From NCBI RefSeq assembly GCF_001625565.1, contig NZ_AUXS01000011.1:62001-126000 (forward strand): 64,000 bases of DNA, written 5' to 3'. The notes under the pieces are model-generated. The model was not told where the DNA came from. It searched no databases and saw only the letters and a list, made by a program, of their open reading frames with translations. Both the position numbers and the translations under genes were made by a program. This document shows, piece by piece, positions 1-8,506 of the stretch (position 1 is its first letter; each line of letters opens with the position of its first letter). This DNA comes from Pseudoalteromonas luteoviolacea NCIMB 1944. GTDB taxonomy: Bacteria > Pseudomonadota > Gammaproteobacteria > Enterobacterales > Alteromonadaceae.

Positions 1-434
1 TGCTGTGTTTGTGCATTATGCTCATTGTGCACCAGTTCTGGATGATAATTGTATAGTAGTTCTGGGCTATCGTTATGTTGATTCAATTGTTCTGCAACCG
101 CAGCGATTTTATCCCTGCTGATGTCTATTGCTAAACAGGTTGTTGGACGGTCAATACAGGCTGTCGGGAAATCAATATAGACTGCTTGTTCTGGTGCCAG
201 TACAAAGCTTTCATTGGGTAAAAATGCTTGGTGATAATCACAACTGTTGACGTGCATGACCTTTTTGCCGGTCAACATGCCACAAAAAAGTACATTGTTG
301 GAGTAAAGCCGGATATGCTGTGCGTTCTCATATGTATCATAAATGCTAAGTTCAACATCATTGCTTGCAAAGTGTACGCGATTCTCAACCAGTGACGTGA
401 TTTTTTGCCTTTTTTTATTCAGTTGATCAAGCAT
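1..434 (-). CDS. AraC-family transcriptional regulator, N-terminal part (truncated by window edge)
   Basis: This reading frame starts at an ATG at 434 and runs leftward off the window, so only about 144 residues are visible. The translation begins MLDQLNKKRQKITSLVEN and contains a beta-rich stretch around YIDFPTACIDRPTTCLAI. This resembles the N-terminal sensory domain of AraC-type regulators (AraC_N class), which often sit beside aldehyde or alcohol dehydrogenase genes. The DNA-binding helix-turn-helix would lie outside the window, so the call rests on the sensory half only. The gene is divergent from aldB with a 154-bp intergenic region, which suggests that it controls aldB. It could be another regulator with a cupin-like sensor. 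Confidence 0.6.
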   Translation of the reverse strand, partial: MLDQLNKKRQKITSLVENRVHFASNDVELSIYDTYENAQHIRLYSNNVLFCGMLTGKKVMHVNSCDYHQAFLPNESFVLAPEQAVYIDFPTACIDRPTTCLAIDISRDKIAAVAEQLNQHNDSPELLYNYHPELVHNEHNAQTQ

Positions 435-588
435 TCTTTATTCCCTGTTTGGACTCCTACGCAAACATTTTATACGCAGAGTTAAGTTTTTAATCCGCCT
501 TTTGATTAATGTCAACCAAATAACAATAAGTTTACCGCCAACAGTGCGCGTGAAATAAAACGACAATTTCAAGTTTGAAGAGGCATTT

Positions 589-2109
589 ATGATTTATGCA
601 AACCCAAATACATCAGATGCAATAGTGAATTTTAAGCCAGTGTATGACAACTTTATTGGTGGCAATTGGAGTAAACCAGTTGATGGGGTGTATTTTGACA
701 ATATTAGCCCTGTTAATGGCAAGGTCTTTTGCCAAGTCGCTAGATCTGGCGCGAAAGATATTGCGCTGGCACTCGATGCTGCGCACAGCGCCAAGGAAGC
801 TTGGGGCTCAACATCAGTGACAAACCGCAGCAACATTTTGCTGAAAATAGCAGACAGAATTGAAGAAAACTTAGAATATTTAGCAGTGGCAGAAACGTGG
901 GACAACGGTAAAGCGATTCGCGAAACCCTTGCCGCAGATGTGCCTTTAGCTGCTGATCACTTTCGCTATTTTGCTGGATGTATTCGGGCGCAAGAGGGGA
1001 GTATTGGCGAAATAGATGAACACACGGTCGCATATCATTTTCATGAGCCACTGGGTGTCGTTGGACAGATCATTCCGTGGAATTTCCCTCTGCTGATGGC
1101 TGCGTGGAAGCTTGCACCTGCACTTGCGGCGGGCAACTGTGTTGTACTTAAGCCGGCAGAGCAAACACCGGTTTCTATATTATTATTGATGGAGCTAATC
1201 GAAGATTTAATTCCGGCGGGTGTAGTTAATATAGTCAACGGGTTTGGTAAAGAAGCCGGTGAAGCACTGGCAACCAGTGATCGCATCGCAAAAATTGCGT
1301 TTACTGGCTCAACACCTGTGGGTTCACACATTTTGAAATGTGCAGCGGATAATATTATTCCATCCACTGTGGAGCTTGGCGGAAAGTCACCAAACATTTA
1401 CTTTAGTGACGTCATGGAAAAAGACGATGAATTTTTAAGCAAGTGTGTTGAAGGTGCGGTGCTGGCCTATTTTAACCAAGGTGAAGTATGCACCTGTCCA
1501 TCACGATTATTCGTTCAAGAAGATATCTATGATGAGTTTATAGCCAAAGTGATTGAGCGAACAAAGCAAATTAAACGCGGAAATCCTTTGGATACCGAGA
1601 CCATGGTGGGCGCGCAGGCCTCACAGGCTCAATTTGATAAGATTTTAAGCTACATTGATATTGGTAAAAAGGAAGGTGCGGAAGTCCTACTCGGCGGAGA
1701 AGTTGAGCAGCTGAATTCGGAATATGAACAAGGTTATTATATTCAGCCAACCTTATTGAAAGGGCACAATCAAATGCGTGTTTTCCAAGAGGAGATATTT
1801 GGTCCAGTGATCTCATTGTGCACGTTTAAAGACGAAGCCGAAGCATTAGCGATGGCAAATAGCAGTGAGTTTGGTTTAGGTGCTGGGGTTTGGACACGCA
1901 ACATGAATCGTGCGTATCAATTTGGCCGAAAAATAGAAGCGGGCCGCGTATGGACAAACTGTTATCACATGTATCCTGCCCATGCCGCTTTTGGTGGTTA
2001 TAAGCGCTCAGGTATAGGGCGAGAAACACATAAAAAGGCGTTGGATCATTACCAACAAACTAAAAACCTACTAGTCAGCTATAGCGAAAGTCCACTTGGG
2101 TTCTTTTAA
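589..2109 (+). CDS. aldB: NAD(P)-dependent aldehyde dehydrogenase, AldB/ExaC type
   Basis: This 506-residue enzyme oxidises aldehydes, probably acetaldehyde and similar short aldehydes, to carboxylic acids in the cytoplasm. Full-length similarity to E. coli AldB is evident, including the blocks [39 protein letters not shown] and [18 protein letters not shown]. The catalytic cysteine should be Cys301 (first Cys of GEVCTC) and the general base Glu262 in [17 protein letters not shown] ribosome-binding site lies just before the ATG. It is divergent from an AraC-type regulator and convergent with a LysR gene, whose stop codon overlaps its last bases. A strong terminator follows at 2129-2160. Nothing looks truncated. 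The exact substrate is inferred. Confidence 0.95.
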   Translation: MIYANPNTSDAIVNFKPVYDNFIGGNWSKPVDGVYFDNISPVNGKVFCQVARSGAKDIALALDAAHSAKEAWGSTSVTNRSNILLKIADRIEENLEYLAVAETWDNGKAIRETLAADVPLAADHFRYFAGCIRAQEGSIGEIDEHTVAYHFHEPLGVVGQIIPWNFPLLMAAWKLAPALAAGNCVVLKPAEQTPVSILLLMELIEDLIPAGVVNIVNGFGKEAGEALATSDRIAKIAFTGSTPVGSHILKCAADNIIPSTVELGGKSPNIYFSDVMEKDDEFLSKCVEGAVLAYFNQGEVCTCPSRLFVQEDIYDEFIAKVIERTKQIKRGNPLDTETMVGAQASQAQFDKILSYIDIGKKEGAEVLLGGEVEQLNSEYEQGYYIQPTLLKGHNQMRVFQEEIFGPVISLCTFKDEAEALAMANSSEFGLGAGVWTRNMNRAYQFGRKIEAGRVWTNCYHMYPAHAAFGGYKRSGIGRETHKKALDHYQQTKNLLVSYSESPLGFF

Positions 2110-2987
2110 GTTATAGCCTTTGCAAGATGCGCGACCAGAGCCATGGTCGCGCTCTTTTTTGCAACATTGTTTGGCCAAATAGCATATACCGGTATCGGGG
2201 ATACATGCCAATCGGGCAGCAACTCACTTAATTCTCCTTGCGCCAAGGCTGACTCGACCAGATAATCTGGGGGAGTTGCAATACCTAACCCATCTTTACA
2301 CAGTTGCGTCATCCCCTCGACCGTATTAACGGATACTTGGAATTTAAATAGAACATCTTGGTGGCCCAATTGGTGATGGGTGAGTGTTCGTTTATTTGGC
2401 AGGCTGGCCAATTTTATCCAAGGCAGCCGTTCAAGGTCTTTTGGTTCATTGATTTGCATATCTGGCTTTATAAACCTAGGGGCGCAAGTCAATTTTCGAT
2501 TAATGTGTCCAAGGCGCTTACTTTTGAGTTCGCTGCTGGGCAAGCTCCCCACCCGTATTGCGATATCAATGCCTTTCTCGATCAAGTTTTCGTATATATC
2601 ACTGTAGTTAATGTGCACTTCAAGTGCGCTGTGTCGCTGACAAAAATCAGCCAGGGCACGGGTATACTGCGAGCGCACCAGTGCGGTTGGCAGGCTCACT
2701 GTTAAACGTCCACAGAGCGCGTTTGTTTGTGCGCTGATAGCTGATAAACCCTGTTCAACACTTTGCATCATATTGGTACTTACCGCCAATAATTGCTCTC
2801 CTTGCTCGGTTAAAGAAAGTTTTCGAGTTGAGCGATACAGTAAGGGCGTATCCAGCTTTTTTTCAAGCATGGTGACGTGGTAACTGACGACCGAAGGAGA
2901 CAGGTTGAGTGCTCGCGCTGCGCCTCTAAATGAGCCCTGTTCCACAACAGTAGAGAAGATAGCGATGCTTTTTAAATCATCAATCAT
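2106..2987 (-). CDS. LysR-family transcriptional regulator
   Basis: This 293-residue protein has the usual LysR length and layout: an N-terminal winged helix-turn-helix (residues about 1-60, with [20 protein letters not shown] and [13 protein letters not shown]) and a C-terminal periplasmic-binding-like effector domain. The sequence of the first domain is typical of the CrgA/DsdC-like branch. It is divergent from the LysE-type exporter at 3075, with 87 bp between them, so it most likely controls that exporter, as many LysR regulators control the transporter next door. Its last four bases overlap the end of aldB on the other strand. The effector cannot be read from sequence. Confidence 0.92.
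   Translation of the reverse strand: MIDDLKSIAIFSTVVEQGSFRGAARALNLSPSVVSYHVTMLEKKLDTPLLYRSTRKLSLTEQGEQLLAVSTNMMQSVEQGLSAISAQTNALCGRLTVSLPTALVRSQYTRALADFCQRHSALEVHINYSDIYENLIEKGIDIAIRVGSLPSSELKSKRLGHINRKLTCAPRFIKPDMQINEPKDLERLPWIKLASLPNKRTLTHHQLGHQDVLFKFQVSVNTVEGMTQLCKDGLGIATPPDYLVESALAQGELSELLPDWHVSPIPVYAIWPNNVAKKSATMALVAHLAKAIT
2129..2160 (+). terminator. Rho-independent terminator of aldB, inside the convergent LysR coding region
   Basis: GCGCGACC at 2129-2136 pairs perfectly with GGTCGCGC at 2145-2152 across an 8-nt loop, and six T follow at 2155-2160. It lies 20 bp after the aldB stop and entirely within the codons for the C-terminus of the opposing LysR gene. Confidence 0.85.
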
Positions 2988-3074
2988 ATTGAGTAAGTTT
3001 TTAGAACACTGATTTCTATTTATACCATCTAATAAAAGTTATAACAGGTATGTACACTCAAATTTTACATAAGA

Positions 3075-3680
3075 ATGGAGTGTATTGTGTTGATGATCAT
3101 GGCGATGGGCTTGTATGCGTTTTCTATGTCAATAACGCCTGGACCGGTTAATTTAATCATTTTTTCTGGGGGGCTAAATCGTGGCGTCAATGCCACATTG
3201 CCCTTTATTTTTGGCGCGACAATGGGATTTAGCGTTTTATTAGTTGCAACTGGCCTCGGGCTTGGCTGGGTGGTACAGCAACATACTTGGTTAGTCACTC
3301 TTTGTACGCTGATAGGCTGTGCTTTTATGTTGTATATTGCGTATGGGCTTTTTCAGGCTGATGGGCAAATAGGCGCGGCTAAAGGATCACAAGCAGGGCT
3401 CGGCGCTGGTTTTGCATTAATGTGGTTGAACCCCAAGGCATGGCTTGGTGCAATAGCTGGCAACAGTCTATTTATAGAACCTAATCAAACTGCCAAGTTA
3501 TTTGTGTTTGTGACGGTATACGCTTTGGTGTGTTTTATCTGTTTAACGCTTTGGGCAGTGTTTGGCAAACAGGTTTCTAAGCACTTAGCTAACGCGCAAA
3601 GTTTACCTTGGCTCAATAAAATTGCCGCAGGGGTATTGGTTGGTATGTGCGTTTTAGTGTTGCTTGAATTGGTGAATTGA
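3075..3680 (+). CDS. LysE/RhtB-family amino-acid exporter
   Basis: This 201-residue inner-membrane protein has about six hydrophobic segments and the family signature TPGPVN near residue 21, plus the WLNPKAWL motif near residue 114. Both are typical of LysE/RhtB exporters of amino acids or related metabolites. The start is uncertain: the ATG at 3075 has a poor ribosome-binding site, while a GTG at 3087 has GGAG at 3077-3080 with a 6-nt spacer, which would shorten the protein by four residues. The divergent LysR gene at 2106-2987 is its likely regulator. The substrate is unknown. Confidence 0.9.
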   Translation: MECIVLMIMAMGLYAFSMSITPGPVNLIIFSGGLNRGVNATLPFIFGATMGFSVLLVATGLGLGWVVQQHTWLVTLCTLIGCAFMLYIAYGLFQADGQIGAAKGSQAGLGAGFALMWLNPKAWLGAIAGNSLFIEPNQTAKLFVFVTVYALVCFICLTLWAVFGKQVSKHLANAQSLPWLNKIAAGVLVGMCVLVLLELVN

Positions 3681-4162
3681 GATTGGCGCGTTTATTTTTA
3701 TCTCAACTGGATGGTTATTGATGTTTATGCAGCTACATTGCGTAGTGAATAATCGAGATTGCAAAGGGTTACTAACATACCTTCAAGCAACTGATGTCCA
3801 TAGGCCCAGTTGAACAGAAGTTTTTTCACAGTGAAGCACGCTACACAGCAGGATATCTAGTTGCGCCTAGAGTTTAACGCTCTAAGGCCCTTGTTAAGGC
3901 TATGGCTTGAACTTTTGCAAAGTACAAATACCAAATAAGATGAGGTTGATTGCATGATTAAGGGCCCCTGAAGTACTGAGATTCGAAGATTGATTTTGTG
4001 TTGTTGTGGCTCAGATTGGTCATCCTGCTTTTTGCCAATTTTATCGTTTACTTCATTTGTTCACTGCCAGATACTTCTTTTAATTAGCACATTTGGAAAA
4101 GTAGCTGCTGAGCCTAGGAGTTGTATGCAACAATATAGCTATGTCAGATATTGTTGTTGCTT
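3681..4162. other. Gene-free stretch, possible decayed coding sequence
   Basis: No intact gene is seen in these 480 bp. A short plus-strand frame near 3790-3880 reads like protein (GPVEQKFFHSEARYTAGYL) but stops and cannot be joined to a longer frame. It may be a remnant of a transposase-like gene; this is only an impression. Confidence 0.25.
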
Positions 4163-5068
4163 ATGTATAATCCTAATTTACCGCTAGTTTACCATCCAAA
4201 CTATTCGTTTAGCTTTGATCCGAAACACCGCTTTGTTGTCAGTAAGTTTGCAAGATTAAAACAGTACTTGGAACAGCAAGGGGTCATTCAGACCAACCTA
4301 CAACAAGGGCCGGTAGGGCATTACTCCGATTTAGAGCTCGTTCATTGCGAGCAATATGTACGTGATCTATATCACAACCAATTGTGCCCAAAAGCGATGA
4401 GAAGGATAGGGATCCCGTGGTCAAAAGAGCTGATGGCGCGAACTTTTACTGCCCCATTAGGAACTTATTTAACTGCAACGCTGGCACTAAAAAATGGTAT
4501 TGCATGCCATTTGGCAGGTGGCACACACCATGCCCATTACGATTTTGGTTCAGGTTATTGCATGGTAAATGATCTTGCCTACACAGCACAGCGCCTAATA
4601 GACGAGCAGCAAGTGCACAACGTGTTAATTTTTGACTGTGATGTGCATCAAGGAGACGGAACAGCGGCGATGTTGGCACACAACCCATATGTGTTTACCT
4701 GTTCAATTCACTGCGACAAGAACTTTCCCTTTAGAAAGCAACAAAGTGATTTGGATATAGGGCTAGATCCAAATGTCAGCGACCGTGAATACTTGTCTAT
4801 CGTTCAAGCAACAATAACTGACTTAATTGAACAGTTAAACCCCGACTTGGTGCTCTATGATGCGGGTGTGGATGTTTGGCAAGAGGATACATTAGGCAAG
4901 CTCGATATTAGTTGGCAAGGGCTTGAACAACGAGACCATATCGTTTTGACCACGTGTCAGCGCAAAGGTGTACCTGTTGCGACTGTGATCGGTGGTGGTT
5001 ACGACAAAGATCACGAACGTTTGGCAAAGCGGCATGCCATCGTTATTGAGCAAGCAGCCAAAATTTAA
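4163..5068 (+). CDS. Histone deacetylase-superfamily amidohydrolase
   Basis: This 301-residue cytoplasmic protein belongs to the zinc-dependent arginase/deacetylase fold that includes AcuC, acetylpolyamine amidohydrolases and eukaryotic HDACs. All active-site elements are visible: the His-His pair in GGTHHAH (His122, His123), zinc ligands Asp160 and His162 in FDCDVHQGDG, the third ligand Asp237 in DAGVDVWQEDTLG, and the tyrosine of the GGGY motif near the end. It should hydrolyse an acetylated or acylated amide, but bacterial members act on lysines, polyamines or other amides, so the substrate is open. The ATG at 4163 is preferred over upstream in-frame TTG codons, although no strong ribosome-binding site is visible. 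It appears monocistronic. Confidence 0.92.
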   Translation: MYNPNLPLVYHPNYSFSFDPKHRFVVSKFARLKQYLEQQGVIQTNLQQGPVGHYSDLELVHCEQYVRDLYHNQLCPKAMRRIGIPWSKELMARTFTAPLGTYLTATLALKNGIACHLAGGTHHAHYDFGSGYCMVNDLAYTAQRLIDEQQVHNVLIFDCDVHQGDGTAAMLAHNPYVFTCSIHCDKNFPFRKQQSDLDIGLDPNVSDREYLSIVQATITDLIEQLNPDLVLYDAGVDVWQEDTLGKLDISWQGLEQRDHIVLTTCQRKGVPVATVIGGGYDKDHERLAKRHAIVIEQAAKI

Positions 5069-5273
5069 CCCAATTTGTTAAGCAAACCTGCATCTTACAA
5101 AGCACCACTTTGACTAATAAAATCAATATCTTGAAGCAAGATTTTACTATGTGAAATTTTGTTTTACCGAGTATTTACGATGTTTTTGTGGTCTCTTGGC
5201 CATGTTTTTTCCAGTATCAAGATGAGTCCGAGGTTGGGACAGTGTTTTTACCGAGACAATAAAGGAATAGATT

Positions 5274-5900
5274 ATGGAAAAGCATTTATTGATGATGGGG
5301 TTCATGAGCGCGATTGTACTTGTTTCTGTGCAGGTTCATAGTCGTGAATTTGTGCAATGCGGTGGCAGTGGTCACCATGATAGTGGTCGCCACGAAGGTG
5401 GTCGCCACGAAGGTGGTCGCCAAGTAGAAAAGCAAGAGTGCAGTTGGACCGACTCACAGAGCAACAGACAAATCCCCCAATTTTCCGTTAAATTTGAGCA
5501 TGATGGTACGTCTAGTACCGAAACTGTCTTTATCTGTCGAGACTTAGGACATGTTTTGGGGCGTTTAGTAAACGGTATATGTTATACGTCATGGTATGGT
5601 CGAGAGTTTGCAAATAAACGCTTTCAGGTTCTGACAATGGCGTCTCAAAACTACCGCTGGGAAGTGGCAACAGAGCGTATCGATCTCTACGGCGCGACCG
5701 AACAAACTGATAAATACTTAGTAAAAGGGTCGTATGAAAGTGGTTTCAATACTTATGTATGTGGTGTGACTGATGGTCATGGCGTACTCAGGGCGGGGAA
5801 ATTACTGAATGGATATTGCTGGTATGGGGCTGGTGGTCGTGAGCGGAGTTACCCGCTTGCTAGCGGCCGTGTCCATGTGCTTTTTTATACCGAGAGTTGA
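5274..5900 (+). CDS. Secreted DM9-repeat (DUF3421-like) protein with His/Gly-rich N-terminus
   Basis: This 208-residue protein begins with a probable signal peptide (hydrophobic residues 5-20, cut near VHS-REF). A His/Gly/Arg-rich stretch with repeated HEGGR units follows. The rest appears to hold two DM9-type repeats: one around residues 84-122 (VFICRDLG, GRLVNGICYTSWYGREF) and one around 161-205 (YVCGVTDGHGVLRAGKLLNGYCWY, GGRERSY). DM9 domains were first described in insects and molluscs, where some bind mannose; bacterial members exist but have no fixed role. An AAAGGA ribosome-binding site precedes the ATG. A role in extracellular sugar binding is inference, and the domain call is by eye. 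Confidence 0.7.
   Translation: MEKHLLMMGFMSAIVLVSVQVHSREFVQCGGSGHHDSGRHEGGRHEGGRQVEKQECSWTDSQSNRQIPQFSVKFEHDGTSSTETVFICRDLGHVLGRLVNGICYTSWYGREFANKRFQVLTMASQNYRWEVATERIDLYGATEQTDKYLVKGSYESGFNTYVCGVTDGHGVLRAGKLLNGYCWYGAGGRERSYPLASGRVHVLFYTES
5376..5420 (+). repeat. Three tandem 15-bp units encoding H(E/D)(G/S)GR
   Basis: Two identical 15-bp units at 5391-5405 and 5406-5420 encode HEGGR, and a degenerate first unit at 5376-5390 encodes HDSGR. They form the His-rich segment of the DM9-type protein, which could bind metal. The copy number is likely to vary between strains. Confidence 0.85.
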
Positions 5901-6254
5901 GCAGGCCGATAAAAATTTTGAGCCGCAATGTACAGCCTTGGCTCTGCTAGATTGAATCACCCCCTTCAGTGCCAGCTTGTAGACTGGACTGGAATTTACA
6001 ATGCCATATATAGATTAGGTAGTAAGTATCAGTTCCACCATCACTGCATGCAATTGTGTAGTCGTTACCAGCCTATGATTGGTAAACTTTCAATTCAGGC
6101 ATACTTGGTTCGGAATTTGCCTAGATATTAAGGGGAGCACCGCTTTTGTACTGGTTGCCGGCATCACGATATAGACAAGTAGCAAAAGATTGCCATACAC
6201 GGCAAATAGATTGATATATCTGCTAGGTATGTATGGACACAAGAGGGAATTTTT
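5901..6254. other. Gene-free stretch
   Basis: No convincing coding frame, RNA gene or terminator is seen. It must contain the promoter of the 175-residue gene that follows. Confidence 0.5.
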
Positions 6255-6782
6255 ATGTATGTAAACAGCTATGTAGAAACGAGCTATGTAAACAGTGCGA
6301 CTAACGGGGCAGAGGTTGCAGCAGAGCAAGCATCAAAACCGCAAATGCGAAGTCGTCAATCTACCCCAAGTATTGATAATCGAGAGCAATACGTTAAATA
6401 TATAAATTCTGCCAGTGAGGAAAAGCTGGCTGGGTCAATTGATGCAATTAAACAATATGGGCCGCCAATTGCAATGTTTAGAATGAGTGATATTGAACAA
6501 GCGGCTAATTCAGGAGAAATGCATGATCGTATCGGCAGAGCGATAGCGCATTTTGATAAGGAAGCACAGAAATACCACAAACAGGAACTCGCAATCATCA
6601 ATGATGGAGCCAAAACAGGGAAGTCTTCTAAGGAGATCTTAATGGAGATTGTCGAATTACGGGATCAACAATCAGAGCTTTTCAAGATGGGAACAAATTG
6701 GGGAAGTAAAGGGCTTGCCCATCCTGAAAACTATGACAAGCTGGTTGCTGCAACGCCTAGCTACGTTAATTACTATGCATAA
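6255..6782 (+). CDS. Hypothetical protein, 175 residues
   Basis: I do not recognise this protein. It has no signal peptide and no membrane segment, so it is probably cytoplasmic. The first 45 residues are rich in Ser, Asn and Ala and look disordered. The remainder looks mainly helical, with charged stretches such as KSSKEILMEIVELRDQQSEL, and the C-terminus is Tyr-rich (SYVNYYA). Curiously, the N-terminus (MYVNSYVETSYVNS) also carries repeated YVNS/YV motifs. A GAGGGAA ribosome-binding site supports the ATG at 6255. It lies alone between gene-free stretches, downstream of the DM9-type gene in the same direction, but 350 bp away, so joint transcription is not obvious. Confidence 0.7.
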   Translation: MYVNSYVETSYVNSATNGAEVAAEQASKPQMRSRQSTPSIDNREQYVKYINSASEEKLAGSIDAIKQYGPPIAMFRMSDIEQAANSGEMHDRIGRAIAHFDKEAQKYHKQELAIINDGAKTGKSSKEILMEIVELRDQQSELFKMGTNWGSKGLAHPENYDKLVAATPSYVNYYA

Positions 6783-7142
6783 TAGCTTCAATGTTGTTCA
6801 GTTTAACGTCCAAATGAACAGCGCAACAATCAAGGTTTACTGGCAAGTAACTGTAACAGTTTACCCAAACACAGTTGGTTGTGCTTGTACTGCGAACTAA
6901 AAATAAGTACTGCAAAGATGTTGTTGATGACACATTGGTATCTGTTAAGTTTGCGCCTACTGACGTAAATGCTTCAATGCCGCCTTTCGACTTTAGAAGG
7001 TAATGGCTGGCTAAGCTTAAAAAATATTACGTCATCAATATTAAAAGTTTCTTCATTTGTTAATGCTGTAGTAGACGCCAAACCAATGGTCAGAGAAAGC
7101 AAACAAAGTTCCGCGTTAATATTTTAATAGTGGATAGCACCT
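6783..7142. other. Gene-free stretch between convergent genes
   Basis: I see no gene, RNA or clear terminator. It separates the 3' end of the orphan gene from the 3' end of the DUF1501 gene on the other strand. Confidence 0.5.
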
Positions 7143-8495
7143 TTATCTAAACAATTGCAGTGCCGAGGCGTCAAAGTTAGTTAAATTCGGAAATATGTCA
7201 GAAACTTCGATATCACTGAGTCCGAACCATTTGGCAATCGGTGCAAAGTACTGCTCATTAGAGAATTGTGGGATTAGCCGTCCTCCGCCTACATCAATTG
7301 CGCTTTCTAATTGCTGAGACAGCATTGTACCGTGCAGCTCCTTACCATTAACTGCCGCTCCCATTAACAGTTGGTTGCCAGCCCATCCATGATCTGTGCC
7401 GTCGCCATTGGATGTAAGCGTACGACCGAAATCTGACATGGTGAACGTTGTTACGCTCTCTTGCAGTGACAACTCTGCCAACGCGCTATGAAACTCGGAC
7501 AACGCGGTTGCCAAAGTTGCAAAAAGGGCAGGTTGACGAATTAATTGGTCATCGTGGGTATCAAATCCGCCTAGAGAAACAAAAAATATTTGCCTCTTAT
7601 TGCCCGTGTGGTTGCTGATACTCAGCGATTTAGCTACCGCTGCAAGCTGCTCTGATAAGGGGTTATCGCTAAATTGTGTGTTCAGAGTTGGCGCTTGTTC
7701 AAGGAGTGCATTCATGTTTTGGACATTGGAAATTGAACTAGAGAGCCTGCTTGCATACGCATCTTGGATTGGGTTAGTAGTAGTACTGAGCAATCTGTCG
7801 ACAATACTTTTAACGTGGTCCACTTGGGGCTGATAGCCCTTTAAAGCATTAATTTTTGTAATGCCATTTTTGTTTAATGCATAGGGAGTTGTATTGGCAC
7901 CAACTTGCCACGGATTGGCACCTGCAAGAGAAATATTGCTGGTAAAGCTCGCGTGCTGGTTTAAGCGCTCTAGAATTCGAGCGCCCCAACCTGTATTCAA
8001 AGAAACCTTTTCTTGACCATGCATCCAAGTGGCTTGTTGGTCATTGTGTGAGAATAAATGGCCGGGTAAGGGCACTGCTTTGTTTTTGTAATCAGCGAGT
8101 GAGGTCGGAGTGATAAGCGTGCCTACTCCGCCAACAAATCCCAATTGACCGGCATTAAATATTGGTTCTAATGCGCTCATACTCGGGTGTAGACCAACAC
8201 CCCCCGAAAATTGCGTGGTGGTGTTTAATGTGATCGGCTCGGTGACCACTAAATTTTGTCGACTTAGTTCATAATCTACACGTTCAGAACCCGAGGTGGG
8301 AACGAGCATATTTAGTGAGTCACTACCGCCGTGCAAGAATATGCATACTAAAGCCTTATAGTCATTGATAGTACTTGAGGAGGCAGAACTGGCGAGTGCT
8401 TGCAATTGTAAACTGGTGAGTGCTGCAATGGAGGCTCCGCCTTTTAAACACAGTGACAAAAAAGCTCTTCTCGATTGCTCATTACTATATGGCAT
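7143..8495 (-). CDS. DUF1501-family protein with Tat signal
   Basis: This 450-residue protein starts with a twin-arginine signal (SRRAFLSLCLKGG followed by a hydrophobic Ala/Leu stretch), so it is exported folded, probably with a cofactor or metal. The body matches the DUF1501 family, which belongs to the alkaline-phosphatase/sulfatase-like fold: ALVCIFLHGGSDSLNMLVP near residue 50, FDTHDDQ, and MSDFGRTLTSNGDGTDHGW near residue 350. The reaction is not known. Its start has an AGGAG ribosome-binding site. It lies 11 bp after the DUF1800 gene and is almost certainly in the same operon, a pairing seen repeatedly in bacteria. Confidence 0.9.
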   Translation of the reverse strand: MPYSNEQSRRAFLSLCLKGGASIAALTSLQLQALASSASSSTINDYKALVCIFLHGGSDSLNMLVPTSGSERVDYELSRQNLVVTEPITLNTTTQFSGGVGLHPSMSALEPIFNAGQLGFVGGVGTLITPTSLADYKNKAVPLPGHLFSHNDQQATWMHGQEKVSLNTGWGARILERLNQHASFTSNISLAGANPWQVGANTTPYALNKNGITKINALKGYQPQVDHVKSIVDRLLSTTTNPIQDAYASRLSSSISNVQNMNALLEQAPTLNTQFSDNPLSEQLAAVAKSLSISNHTGNKRQIFFVSLGGFDTHDDQLIRQPALFATLATALSEFHSALAELSLQESVTTFTMSDFGRTLTSNGDGTDHGWAGNQLLMGAAVNGKELHGTMLSQQLESAIDVGGGRLIPQFSNEQYFAPIAKWFGLSDIEVSDIFPNLTNFDASALQLFR

Positions 8496-8506
8496 AGCGG
8501 CAACTC

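Noticed and set aside
3780..3890. Protein-like stretch GPVEQKFFHSEARYTAGYL, possibly an IS701-type transposase remnant
   Set aside because: Too short, ends in stops, and I cannot confirm the similarity without a search. No terminal inverted repeats are seen.
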